Positions 19,671-28,568 of a DNA stretch of 28,724 bases are shown in pieces. Each line of letters opens with the position of its first letter. The stretch's first letter is position 1. The position numbers were made by a program, and so were the translations under genes. The stretch covers positions 1,328,196 to 1,356,919 of the forward strand of contig BFEA01000004.1 in assembly GCA_003427395.1 (NCBI GenBank). Direction: 5' to 3'. The notes under the pieces are model-generated. The model ran no database searches and was not told where the DNA came from. It saw nothing but the letters and a program-made list of their open reading frames with translations. This stretch comes from Chara braunii. Taxonomy: Eukaryota > Streptophyta > Charophyceae > Charales > Characeae.

Positions 19671-20613
19671 CACTCTTATCCTCTATCTTTCCTCACTGAC
19701 TCACACCATCACGTACTCCATCAGCATCTCTTCTTTAGGATGTCAGTGTTTTGCGGCTCTGCTTCGACATCGATTCCACTGCTACTTCATCGACGTCATC
19801 GACCACTTTGACGACTTCAGCTACTTTGGACGTGACTACTTCACGTCACCACCCTACCCTGCATACTCCCGTGCCTCTGTCGCATGATGGTTCTCACTTA
19901 GTTGGGTCTCTTTGAGTTTGGCTCTCCCTTGGGATCGCATAGGCATTGGGACCGTAGCGTTATCCTGGCTTCCTTGCTCCCAGATCTAGCTCCCTCTCCC
20001 AGTCGGTGAGTTGTGTGCATGTTTCCCTCACCCACTGCCCTCATCACCCTAGCGCCTCCTATTGCATGCCTCCAGTTCGGCATAGTTCCACCCTATTCCA
20101 GGCTCCCCTTTTCATGGTCGACCCTGCATGGTGTCACCCTTTTCTCGAGCATTACCCACCTTGATGGTCTATCTGTTAGGGTCATTGGTTTTGTTTCACT
20201 ACCATTCTCCCACCTTGAGCCTGATGACCTATCCCACCTTCATGTGTGACTGCCCTTAGGAGTTTCGATTCTTAGGCTGCACTCACCCCCTCTGAGACCA
20301 TCCCACTCTTAGTGGTTCAGCGACATGACATTATCTTGTGACATATTGCTCTTTTCCTTTCAGCACTGAGGTCACTGCCTCCAAAACTTCAGGATTGTAT
20401 CATACTACATTTCATTTTCTGCTGTTAGCTAGGATATGTATACCAGACATTTGCTTTTCTTTTGACATTATGTAGCTTAGGATGCATCGCATGGACTCTG
20501 CATGGAGCTTGATCCACATCCTAGATTTCTCAGCTTTCTTTGTTGCAGAGTTCCGCTGCTTTTGCGGATAGCGTGTTTATGGCTCTTGCGATCCATTACA
20601 GGTCTGAGGATCG
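19671..20613 (+). other. 3' untranslated region of element B
   Basis: No gene is seen. Blocks shared with the A 3' region include GATGGTCTATCTGTTAGGGT (20164-20183) and GCCCTTAGGAGTTT (20253). Near the end, TCCGC and GCGGA form a small hairpin (20550-20570). The last 25 bases contain CGATCC (20589-20594) and GGATCG (20608-20613), ending flush with the LTR. Confidence 0.75.
20589..20613 (+). other. Inverted repeat at the plus-strand primer position, element B
   Basis: CGATCC and GGATCG flank a 13-base spacer and abut the 3' LTR. Element A has the same arms in the same place (22843-22866). No polypurine tract longer than about six bases is present here, although this is where plus-strand priming must start. 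Confidence 0.55.
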
Positions 20614-20974
20614 TGCAGCGGACCTTCATCTGCCCTGACCCACAGCCAGGGCCTATTTGGCTATTTGCCAGTTCGTCCTGTGGGACCAGGTCGTGGCATG
20701 ACCCCACAGACCGTGTGGTTATTCAGTCCAGTCCAGTCCTGCCCGGTACCACTGTCGGTACCATGCCAGTCCAGTCCAGTCCAGTCAGTCCGCTGGGGGT
20801 ATACCCCAGCTGCAGTTTGTTTTGTGACTCATTCTTCATTTGCACAGATTGGAGTATGTGCGTGTTGAGTCTGCGTTGGAGTTGCGCTGTCCCTTCCAGC
20901 TCCATCTCCATCTCCCCCATCCTCATCCCTCCGTCTTGATCCTGACGGACTACCAACCCGGCGGGTCCATCACA
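20614..20974 (+). repeat. 3' LTR of element B
   Basis: 361 bp, starting TGCAGCGG and ending CCATCACA, matching 10653-11012. Includes CCAGT repeats (about 20725-20790) and the palindrome at 20792-20810. Confidence 0.95.
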
Positions 20975-20979
20975 TCGGC
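20975..20979. repeat. Right 5-bp target-site duplication of element B
   Basis: TCGGC, identical to 10648-10652. The A integrase text resumes directly (TCGGCTATCACCCTCG). Confidence 0.92.
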
Positions 20980-21757
20980 TATCACCCTCGTGTTCCCGCG
21001 GACTTCCTTTGACCGTCACAGATGCACCCCGACACGAGTTGTCCCGCGCTGGATGATTGGGTTGCACACATGACGTCGATCATGAAGACCGCACATGAGC
21101 ACATAGCCGCTTCCCAGACTCGCATGGCAACACGTGTGAACCAATCGAGGATGGATCATCCATTCAAAGTTGGTGATGATATGCTTATCGACGCCTGCCA
21201 CTTACAGCTCGAAGCGGACACGCTTCGCAAGTTTCGGCGTCGCTTCTTTGGCCCATGCCGCATCCTCCAGGCCGTCGGTTCTGATACGGCTTCTAGCCCG
21301 GTCAGCTTCCGTGTGAAGCTGCCCCACTACCTATGTCAGGCTCGTGTGCACGATGTCTACCACGTCTCGTTACTGCGTCCTTACCGCAGACNGTCTGAGC
21401 GTTTCGCTGGACGATCATACGAGCGCCCTCCACCCATCATGGTGGACGGCCACGAGGAGTTCCTCGTTTCAGACATCATTGGTTGCCGAGTCACCGACGA
21501 CAACCCTCCCCACGTCGAGTATCTCGTACTTTGGAAGGGTTACCCTGATGAGGAGGCTACCTGGGAGCCCGTCGAGCACTTGCACATGTTGGTGCGTGCC
21601 TACGACCGTGCTCGTCGTGCTGGGTTCACTGCTCCTCCTCAGCCCACTGACCCTCCTCCTTCTCCCCCGGCTGAGGAGACCGCTGAAGTCGAGCTTGCTC
21701 CATCTGAGGCAGCGTCCAGAGCGCACTCGTCGTCGTCCTGCTCGATATGACGATTGA
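20980..21757 (+). pseudogene. pol: pol of element A: integrase C-terminus and chromodomain (distal part)
   Basis: This completes the integrase interrupted at 10652: YHPRVPADFL, a TGA near 21009, LDDWVAHMTSIMKTAHEHI, HPFKVGDDMLI, RRFFGPCRILQAVG (GPY/F) and a chromodomain EEFLVSDIIGCRV..VEYLVLWKGYPDEEATWEP (about 21460-21570). The chromodomain keeps the Trp of LWKGYP. An undetermined base is at 21392. Near 21712 a short deletion shifts the frame, so the last residues (RRRPARYDD in the other frame, stop about 21755-21757, similar to the B terminus) are separated from the main frame, which ends at 21750. Confidence 0.9.
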
Positions 21758-22866
21758 CTCTGACTTACCTTTCCACGTCTTTGACTTCTCAGTACTCCAT
21801 CCACTCCAGTTTTGCTACTTCAGCTCGTCGACGTTGCGGCTCTTCCTCGACGACATTCCGAGCTTCTCATCGTGGACGTCATCGACAGCTTCATGGACTT
21901 CGTCACGATAAGCTCTGCCTACTTCAGACGTCGCCGCCCTCTTACCACTTTACCCTGTACAGTACCCTGGTTGTGTCGCATGATGGTCTCCCTTTAGCCG
22001 GGTTCCTCTGAGTTGGGCTTTCCCTTGGTATACGCATAGGCATCGGGACTGTAGCGTTGCCCTGGTTTCCCATCTTACGGATCTAGCTCCGACTTCCCCA
22101 CCTCAGGAGTCATTTGCATGATTCCCTTACCCATTACCTTGCTACCCTCTGCCGGCCCTCACGCCCTAGTTAGGCAGCCCCGCATGCTTCATCTAGGTGC
22201 GCCCAGTATACCAGGCTCCCTTGTTCCCTTGCATGGTCGACCCTTCATAGCGGTCACTCCTTAATCGAGCTTTACCCGCCCTGATGGTCTATCTGTTAGG
22301 GTCATTGGTTTTGTTCGCTCCCAGTTCCCTACCCTCATTGAGCCTGATGACATGTGTCTCCTTGTTATCTATGTGTGGATGCCCTTAGGAGTTTTCGACC
22401 CCTAGGCTGCATTCGCCAACCTCAGAGCCCATCCCACCCTTTGGTTTGTGACACACTCCTCTTGTGACGTATGGTTGCCTTGTTGTTACTTGTTGCTCTC
22501 AGACTGAGGCTACTGCCTCTGACATTTGTAGGATTTAGCTATTCTGCTTTTGCTGTTCTTAGGACTTATACACTAGTCAGTTGTTCCCAGAATGAGGCTA
22601 CCGCCTCCAACACTCTAGGATCTAGTTGTCACTACTTTCTGCTTTCCTAGGACATGTATGCTAGTTAGTTGCTTCTGCTTTTACTTAGGCTGTTAGCTGT
22701 AACATTGTTGTTTTGTGACATTTTCTAGCCTAGGTTGCATCACATGGACTCAGCATGGAGCTTGCTCCGCATCCTAGACTACTCAGGTTTTCTTTTCTTT
22801 GGTAGAGTTNCGCTTCTTGGNGGAAGCGTGTTTGTATCTAGGCGATCCATCACAGGCCGAGGATCG
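21758..22866 (+). other. 3' untranslated region of element A
   Basis: No gene is seen. It aligns in blocks with the B 3' region. An 88-bp tandem duplication (22499-22586, 22587-22674; GAGGCTACTGCCTC at 22505, GAGGCTACCGCCTC at 22593) is present once in B. Undetermined bases are at 22810 and 22821, inside a short hairpin-like GGTAGAG..GAAGCG part. It ends with CGATCC (22843-22848) and GGATCG (22861-22866). Confidence 0.75.
22843..22866 (+). other. Inverted repeat at the plus-strand primer position, element A
   Basis: CGATCC and GGATCG flank a 12-base spacer and abut the 3' LTR, as in element B. There is no polypurine tract. Confidence 0.55.
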
Positions 22867-23174
22867 TGTAGCGGACCTCTGGTTGGTTGGCCTGTGAGAC
22901 CAGCCCCTTGGCCTGTTCTCCCAGGCCTGTGTTCTATTCGGGGCAGTCCAGTCCAGTCCAGGTCGGTACCAGCCAGTCAAGTCCAGTCATGTCAGTCCGT
23001 TGGGGTATACCCCAGCCTGTGTCTGTTTTCGAAATGATTTTTCACTTGCACATTTTGGAGTACGTGCGTTGGAGTCTTGCGTGGGGAGCTCCGTTGTGCC
23101 ATCTCGCTCCCCCCTTCTTCCTCCATCTCCATCTCTATTACTAGCGGAGCACCACACCTGGCGGGTCCGCTACA
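22867..23174 (+). repeat. 3' LTR of element A
   Basis: 308 bp, starting TGTAGCGG and ending CCGCTACA (perfect 8-bp inverted ends), matching 2594-2913. It is shorter because of a deletion in the CCAGT-repeat region. Confidence 0.95.
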
Positions 23175-23179
23175 AGAAA
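23175..23179. repeat. Right 5-bp target-site duplication of element A
   Basis: AGAAA, identical to 2589-2593; the interrupted RT relic resumes immediately. Confidence 0.9.
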
Positions 23180-23942
23180 TAAGGAAAGCACTGGATCTGA
23201 TATAAAACTATAAGCAAGGGTTCTACATTTTATAGATCTGCCTACGAGAAAGGATGACAATCGGTCCGACTAAATGATGTTGGAAGAACTGTGAATTTAA
23301 TTTTATAACATATCATCTTCAAATTTGTTGGCACCATACTCAACCAAAATAAAGGCGTACCCATAAGTAATAAAGCATCCTCACTCTTGGCAAATCTGGT
23401 ATGCATGTGTTATGAGAATAGATTCCTAAAGATTCTAAGAACAAATGAAAGATTTATCAACGGAAAGAGATTCATGAATGATTTGCTCATGCTCGACATG
23501 TTTAAAAGAAACAACCAAGTTGAAAGAGACAAAGCATTGAAACTACTTTATGGGAATAAAATTTGTTACCACAAGGATTTAAAAATGTAAGAGACTATTT
23601 TTGATCTAAACATTCTATAATTTATTGAAACGAAAACCTTGGTCCGAAATGAACCCACTGAAATCATTGTGATGCATAAATTCAAAAATGTCCAAAACAT
23701 ATAGGAGGATCCTAAGTAACTAAGATACATGATTACCTGAAAATTTAAATCCTTTGCCACTGTTGAACAAAATTTTACCATCATGGGTACTTTGCATCAA
23801 ATTTGAAACAATACAAACATCGACGCTCTCTTTTCTTTCATACGAATGACACTACATGAAGAATTAAAAGGGATAAATTTTCCAATAGTCCTCGTATTAG
23901 AATCCATAAAAAAGATGGTCAGCAGGATGAGAGGGTGGGTTT
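23175..23942 (+). pseudogene. 3' half of the decayed reverse transcriptase split by element A
   Basis: After several stops the text gives KGVPISNKASSLLANL (from 23351), matching RT motif B of Penelope-like and related RTs (G-x-P-x-[GS]-x-x-x-S-x-x-L-A-N), followed by CYENRF. RFMNDLLML comes next, where F-M-N-D (23471-23482) stands at the [YF]-x-D-D catalytic motif with Asn for the first Asp. Downstream, IMGTLHQI..NNTNID and LHEELKGINFPIVLVLESI suggest the thumb region, interrupted by stops. Orientation and motif order continue those of 1902-2593, so both are one gene opened by the gypsy insertion. The end is uncertain; weak similarity in style may run to about 24300. No endonuclease domain is recognised. 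Confidence 0.5.
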
Positions 23943-26690
23943 GACCTGAATTGAGCAGGCATCTCGAAAAGTGTTATAAGCATTGGAACGAAGGCTCCAA
24001 TTACGACAACTAAATGAGACAAATATGAAGAGTGAAACTGAGGTGAGGATGAAGAAACAAAAGAAGCGCTGCGACAATCTTGACAGATGTAACATTTAAT
24101 CTCAACCTAGATGTAACCAAATGATAGAGACAGCGTTGCGAACCTGGTACATGATGATTAATGACTAATTCACACACTGTCTGTTGAGATACTTCGATCA
24201 TATTATGCTATTCGATTTTGCGACCATTATTGTTTTTGGCCTCGTAACCGCACGTCGGACGAATATCAACGGAAACGTGGAACTTAGCCAAGTAACACGG
24301 TTTGAAGCATTGTAATTTTTGTAGGAATTAGAATAAAATTAAACTTCATTACATATCCTAATTTTATCTTTTATGGTTTGCTCAACCGACGAATGCAGAA
24401 TTTACAAGTCAGGTTTTGAGCTCTCGATTCTTAAGATAAACGTTTACAAGCACGGCGAGTTGTCCGCCTAAGTGATTCGAAGGATGAAATACGTAATAGA
24501 TGCAAGTAGTATGGATTGGAGCATGTGCAAATTAAGCAGTGGAAAGAAGGTCTGTTGCATGGGTATATGCAACTACAAGGTAGTTCTTCTACGATAATAA
24601 ACCTCAAACTACATTGTAATTTGAGTTTTAACTCTTACATCCCACTAGGCCATACGATAGGATAGGACCAATTAGGCAAACTCTCTATACCCACGGACTT
24701 GTCACCACGTTTTGCAACATAACCCCACCAAGTTATTGATGCACACGCATCATCTTTAATATGTTGTGTACAGATACAAACGTTTGCTAGTCCTTCGTTG
24801 TAGTATGCAAAATGGATAATGCCTCCATGAACTTGCTCACAACTAAGGTATGACACGCCTCTCTTGCCTTAGAGGTGAACAATCAACTGTGATATTGAAG
24901 TCCCTGCACTCCTAGCCCCTTCAACTTTTTGCCTTTGTATTGCATAAGATCCAGCAGTTGCCGCTCCCCACCAATAGATGGAGCCTCCCTGGGAGTACTA
25001 GCGGTGTCTGCTCTTACCAGCACCCCTAATACCACCTCGGTTGTTAAAAAATAAAAATAAAAAAAAATGCACTCATTTCAAGTGGTCAACTTCCCGAACT
25101 TCCCATGCGCACAACATAAAGTGAAATGACATTAGTGCAACTGACTCCTAACAATGCTTGCAGCACCGCCTCCTGACGATAAGGAACAATGGAACCCGAG
25201 TCTAACAACCTTTTCGAGAGTATCCGCATCTACGACTCTCCCCCTACCCTGCCTCTGTCATCGAGGGACGAGGCCTGGTAATGCAAGCGGTTTAACTTGT
25301 GCGAGGAAATCGTCGTTGCTAGAGGTTCCCATATACACATAACAAAAAAACCCTCGTGCCAAAGCAACGGACCCTCTTACGCCTCGAAACCAAGCAAGGG
25401 TTAGAAAACCTCGTGTATCATGTGCTTTGTGACATAACATATGTCTTTCCTGTCACGCCTCCAAAGGACATCCAAATTGGAAAAACCGTCACCACGTGAT
25501 GAAGGACTCAAAAACTAAAAACGCCCTTGCGACCTCATACAATATACCAAACCTTTTATCATCACCCCTTAGTCCTTTAAATTGCCACTTTGCGCTTGTG
25601 GCGAAATCATATGATAGACAAACAATGAAAGTTTCGAGGTTCGAGTCTCGAAGACAAAAAAGGGTTGGTATTACCCACCGAAAAGCAAAAGCATTGTGTC
25701 CACATAGGTTCATTTTGGTGTGCAACACAAGTAACCTTGTGAAAAAGAGGCTCAAACGAAGTGGTGGCTTAAGAGCATATGACCATAGTGAAGTCATCCC
25801 TTATTTATCCAACGAGGTTAACTTAATATATCATCTCTTTTGGGATGATACTATGTACAAAATGGATAACTATTCACTCAACCATACGTAGACCATGACT
25901 CCCCATCAAGCAAGGTCATAGGTTCATAAGCTCCAAGCAATAAAGGATTCACAACTCGTGCAGTTATACATACCTGCACAAAACACGCACATGAACAAAT
26001 AAGCACAAATTCGATTCGTTCACAGTCTCATGCATGTATAAAGACGTTTAGGAAACAAGTTTTCTGCTTTGTCAAAAGATAAGAGAAATTCAATATAATC
26101 CATCAAAACAACGATAAATCACCATGATAACAATCGCACAATCATTCCACAACAACTCTGACCCGATTGCCTTTGGTCACCGATTGTTGACAACCTTAGT
26201 GTAGCCCAGTCGCCACACTTCTTCGTCACTCACGATGTATCACCATTCAGACATAAAGTATCTCCCCTTCTACACATAGATTACCATAACCGTTGAGGGT
26301 TGCTTTCCCCCCCTCACATAGTCAACACCAAGTGGAATTGCGGGGTCCACTTTACAATATGCTACCACTCACTAAGTGCAAGTGTATCATAACGAATAAC
26401 TGCCTCGTCATAAACATAACCTCCTCTAACGTTGTCAGCAGTTGGTCGGATTGATCTTACACCGAACCGGACCTTGGACCAACTGTTGGGCTGACACCAT
26501 GTCGCAATAGTTCGTTTTGGACAACCACACGGTGTACTTGGGTTCACTCTTACTGAGTACCTGAAGCTTGAGTACAACCTTGCTTAGAAACAGCCTCTCC
26601 CCATTAACAAATCTTGACCCTAGGCCAAACGATAGGTTAAAGCAAGGTCTGAACTTCCCAATTGGACTACCTCACGACTTCCACTATAGT
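23943..26690. other. AT-rich stretch without a recognisable gene
   Basis: Short frames up to 131 codons occur (for example 25496-25891 on plus), but their composition is irregular and none shows a family motif. No LTRs, terminal inverted repeats or RNA genes are evident. A short poly-A-rich tract lies near 25045-25067. Confidence 0.5.
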
Positions 26691-26937
26691 CCTCCTGCAG
26701 CTTAGCGAGTGCTACCCTCCTTTGCAACCACCTCTCCTTTGAGTCCACACTCTTGCACACCGTACACACACACATAATGTATATGCTGGCAGATGTACAC
26801 CAAGCTTGACCCTTCACCCAACCTCCTGCAGCTTCACGAGTGCTACCCTCCTTTGCAACCACCTCCCTTTTGAATCCACACTCTTGCACTCCGTACACAC
26901 ACATAATGTATATGTTGGCGGATGTACACCAAGCTTG
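26691..26937. repeat. Tandem duplication of about 118 bp
   Basis: Copy 1 (26691-26808) and copy 2 (26822-26937) both run from CCTCCTGCAGCTT to CAAGCTTG, with about 13 bp between them. They differ by a few substitutions and one CA unit in the ACACAC run. The period is 131 to 129 bp. It is non-coding as far as can be seen. Confidence 0.85.
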
Positions 26938-27553
26938 TAAGTATTCGAGTTTCCGAAAGAAATCGATGATTCAAATCAAACGCATATGCATTGTATTCGA
27001 ATATACCATCCCTTCAAATAAAGCGCATGTGTGCTATATTCAAATAGAAAGCCCAATGTGTTATATTGTATTCGTTTACAACACATGCATTATGTTCGAG
27101 GGAAGTCTGTAGCAGTTGCTAGGACTACCATGCAAAATTGCTGGTCTTTGAAGATGACACTTGGTAGTATGCTTAGCTCACTCGTGTCACTGTTTGTGTC
27201 CACCAGCACGCTAAAAATTCATTGAAAATGATACCATCTATTAACCACTAGTGAGTTACTTGCCTGTTCACACACGTGGCCCTTGCGGAACTGGGTACGT
27301 GCTTTTCTACTTTTTATGGTAACACAAACAATACCTACTACTGGAGCAGAGCTTTCTTTGCCGTGCTGTGTGGAGACATTCCCTTGCTCATCATTGTGAA
27401 TCGCATGGCTCATGTCCTGCTTCTGAGCTTCTGTGATGTGTCATGCTGACGCATGCTTAAATACGTCTCATTGTCACCTCTTTTTTACTCCGACCCCTTC
27501 GCCACCGGTCGACCTGGTGACGATATAGTACTTGGGGCCTTGCAAGTTCCAAC
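26938..27553. other. Stretch without a recognisable gene
   Basis: From 26960 to 27095 there are loosely repeated units built on CGCATATGCATTGTATTCGAATA / CGCATGTGTGCTATATTCAAATA-like text. Nothing else is recognised. Confidence 0.45.
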
Positions 27554-27555
27554 TC

Positions 27556-27586
<31 letters not shown>
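27556..27586. repeat. Compound microsatellite (CT)n(CG)n
   Basis: Nine CT units (27556-27573) run directly into alternating CG (27574-27586). The CG part is a classic Z-DNA-prone sequence. Confidence 0.9.
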
Positions 27587-27810
27587 ACGTCGACTAGCGA
27601 TCCACTCAGTCCCTTCTTTACGATTTCTTGAGAATATCGCTTTCGTTATCTGGCTCCATTGTCTAACCTGTGTGCTCTTATCTGCCTATAATCCTTCTCA
27701 AACCTCCCTTTGTTTATCTCCCTCAGTGAGGGCATCTCAGCCCCGTGGTCAAAAGTTGTTTGTCAGCTTCCCTTCCCGAGCCCACAAACAAGGATAAGGT
27801 TTTGGGGGGC

Positions 27811-27874
27811 GAGCTGCATGACGGGAAACTGTCACGTGTGGTTCTGAGGGCAGACGTTCTGCACTGACCCCTAT
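27811..27874 (+). ncRNA. Group II intron domain V and probable domain VI (3' end of an organellar-type intron)
   Basis: The 34 bases 27811-27844 fold as a canonical domain V. GAGC with the AGC triad pairs with GGTTC. The lower helix has a 2-base CG bulge on the 3' side at 27835-27836. The apical helix GACGG/CTGTC is capped by a GAAA tetraloop (27825-27828). Nine base pairs below and five above the bulge form, with wobble pairs. Domain VI would be 27846-27870, with GCAGA (27850-27854) and TCTGC (27858-27862) as the upper stem and unpaired A residues (27863 or 27867) as possible branch points. The intron may end at CTAT (27871-27874). Plant mitochondrial introns have very similar text. No domain I-IV or maturase is identified upstream, so this is probably a fragment carried in mitochondrial-derived DNA. 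Confidence 0.7.
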
Positions 27875-28037
27875 CCTACATCATGATATATATATATTTT
27901 TTTATGGTGATTCTGATCTTCGTGTTATGGATGTCTGTTCATGTTTTATAACATTTTCACTATAAGAAAAACCCAATTTGAGAGAGAATTCTTCATGGAA
28001 CCACTATAAAAATCATTTGGACTATTTTTCCTAGTAC

Positions 28038-28110
28038 TCAAGGTGACAGGATTCGTACCTATGACCCTCTGTACCATAAAAGAGATGCGCTACCAGACTG
28101 CGTTGTCGAG
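28038..28110 (-). pseudogene. Mitochondrial-type tRNA-Pro(UGG)-like relic
   Basis: On the minus strand the text contains a D-arm block (CGCAGTCTGGTAGCGCA), an anticodon region with TGG (TTTTATGGTACAGAG), a T-arm (ATAGG/CCTGT around TACGAAT) and a 3' end CCTGTCACCTTGA. These match, in order, the plant mitochondrial trnP as I recall it. The 5' acceptor strand no longer pairs with CACCTTG, and the anticodon loop has one extra base, so it is a degraded copy. A nuclear insert of mitochondrial DNA is the simplest explanation and agrees with the domain V fragment 200 bp away. Confidence 0.55.
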
Positions 28111-28116
28111 CGCATC

Positions 28117-28138
28117 GGCCCTCGCGTGAACGAGGGCC
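28117..28138. other. Perfect 8-bp inverted repeat
   Basis: GGCCCTCG (28117-28124) and CGAGGGCC (28131-28138) flank a 6-base loop, directly beside the tRNA-Pro-like relic. No T-run follows, so it is not an intrinsic terminator. Confidence 0.6.
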
Positions 28139-28466
28139 CTCCCGACCATGTCACGCAGGAGTTTTTAAACTAAACATAACTTAAGAGACAACTCAGGAAA
28201 CGACGCATAACATCCCGCATGCCGTCGAAACGGGTGCGGTCGCGTCGTCCCCTCGCCGCTCTGGCCGGGTGCGCCAGCTATATATCCCACGGTCCCCTAC
28301 GACAGGACAGGTTTCCGTGGGGCATAAGCTTGCCTCCCTAAGGAGCTGTCACCACCCTTATGGGCATATCCTTACCGAGCTACCGACCCACATGCGAAAG
28401 CTTTTAAATGCAGTCGCAGAGGTAGGTCAGCCGAGGGCGTTTGCTCGTTCGCTGTAGTATAGATAT
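28139..28466. other. Stretch without a recognisable gene
   Basis: GC content is higher than in the neighbouring DNA (for example 28215-28300). It may belong to the same mitochondrial-derived patch, but no gene is identified. Confidence 0.35.
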
Positions 28467-28568
28467 GCTTGGTTAACACCGAGCGGACTCGAACGTCGTC
28501 CGTTCCTAGGGCGCTGATCTCCTAAGTATGAAACGTACGCCGTTCGACTAGAAAGGTCTCAACCAAGC
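28467..28568 (-). other. tRNA-like structure, type II (leucine-like)
   Basis: The ends form a perfect 8-bp inverted repeat (GCTTGGTT 28467-28474, AACCAAGC 28561-28568). On the minus strand there is an A-box match (TAGTCGAACGG), an ACTTAGGAG block resembling the UAG anticodon loop of leucine tRNAs, a long variable-like segment, and a B-box match (CGTTCGAGTCC). The arms do not fold into a full cloverleaf by eye, so this may be a decayed tRNA gene or a tRNA-derived repeat. Confidence 0.35.

Larger units (their letters stand above)
10653..20974 (+). mobile_element. Ty3/gypsy chromovirus-type LTR retrotransposon B, nested in A
   Basis: A 10.3-kb element with LTRs of 360 and 361 bp, a TCGGC duplication, iMet-type PBS, leader, gag, pol with chromodomain, and 3' region, in the same orientation as A. 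Pol of A and B align throughout, so they are members of one family or of sister families. B is less damaged than A: its protease, RT and integrase catalytic residues are intact, but stops and frameshifts remain. B must be younger in this locus than A. Confidence 0.95.
2594..23174 (+). mobile_element. Ty3/gypsy chromovirus-type LTR retrotransposon A, interrupted by element B
   Basis: The element is bounded by LTRs (2594-2913, 22867-23174) and a 5-bp duplication. It contains an initiator-Met PBS, a leader of about 2.1 kb, gag, and pol with protease, RT, RNase H, integrase and chromodomain in the gypsy order. Removing element B and one TSCGGC-type duplication copy (TCGGC) leaves about 10.25 kb. 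Element B interrupts the integrase at 10652/20975, and the reading resumes in the same gene after it. All genes carry disabling changes. The two LTRs differ by roughly a score of substitutions plus short indels in the CCAGT-repeat part, so the insertion is not recent. Confidence 0.93.

Noticed and set aside
23387-23590. Independent 67-codon gene after the 3' LTR
   Set aside because: Its residues carry RT motifs B and C of the split RT relic, and a stop-laden frame continues on both sides.
25599-25648. A-box-like TGGCGAAATCA and B-box-like GGTTCGAGTCT on the plus strand, 39 bp apart
   Set aside because: The A-box lacks its final G, spacing is short and no acceptor stem is visible; a SINE head is possible but unsupported.
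25496-25891. 131-codon plus-strand frame and the overlapping 102-codon minus-strand frame
   Set aside because: Neither shows motifs, biased composition or context expected of a gene; overlapping opposite frames of similar length suggest chance.
28268-28290. GTGCGCCAG as a possible 5' end of another group II intron on the plus strand
   Set aside because: The GTGCG consensus is too short to stand alone, and no domain I structure could be recognised downstream.
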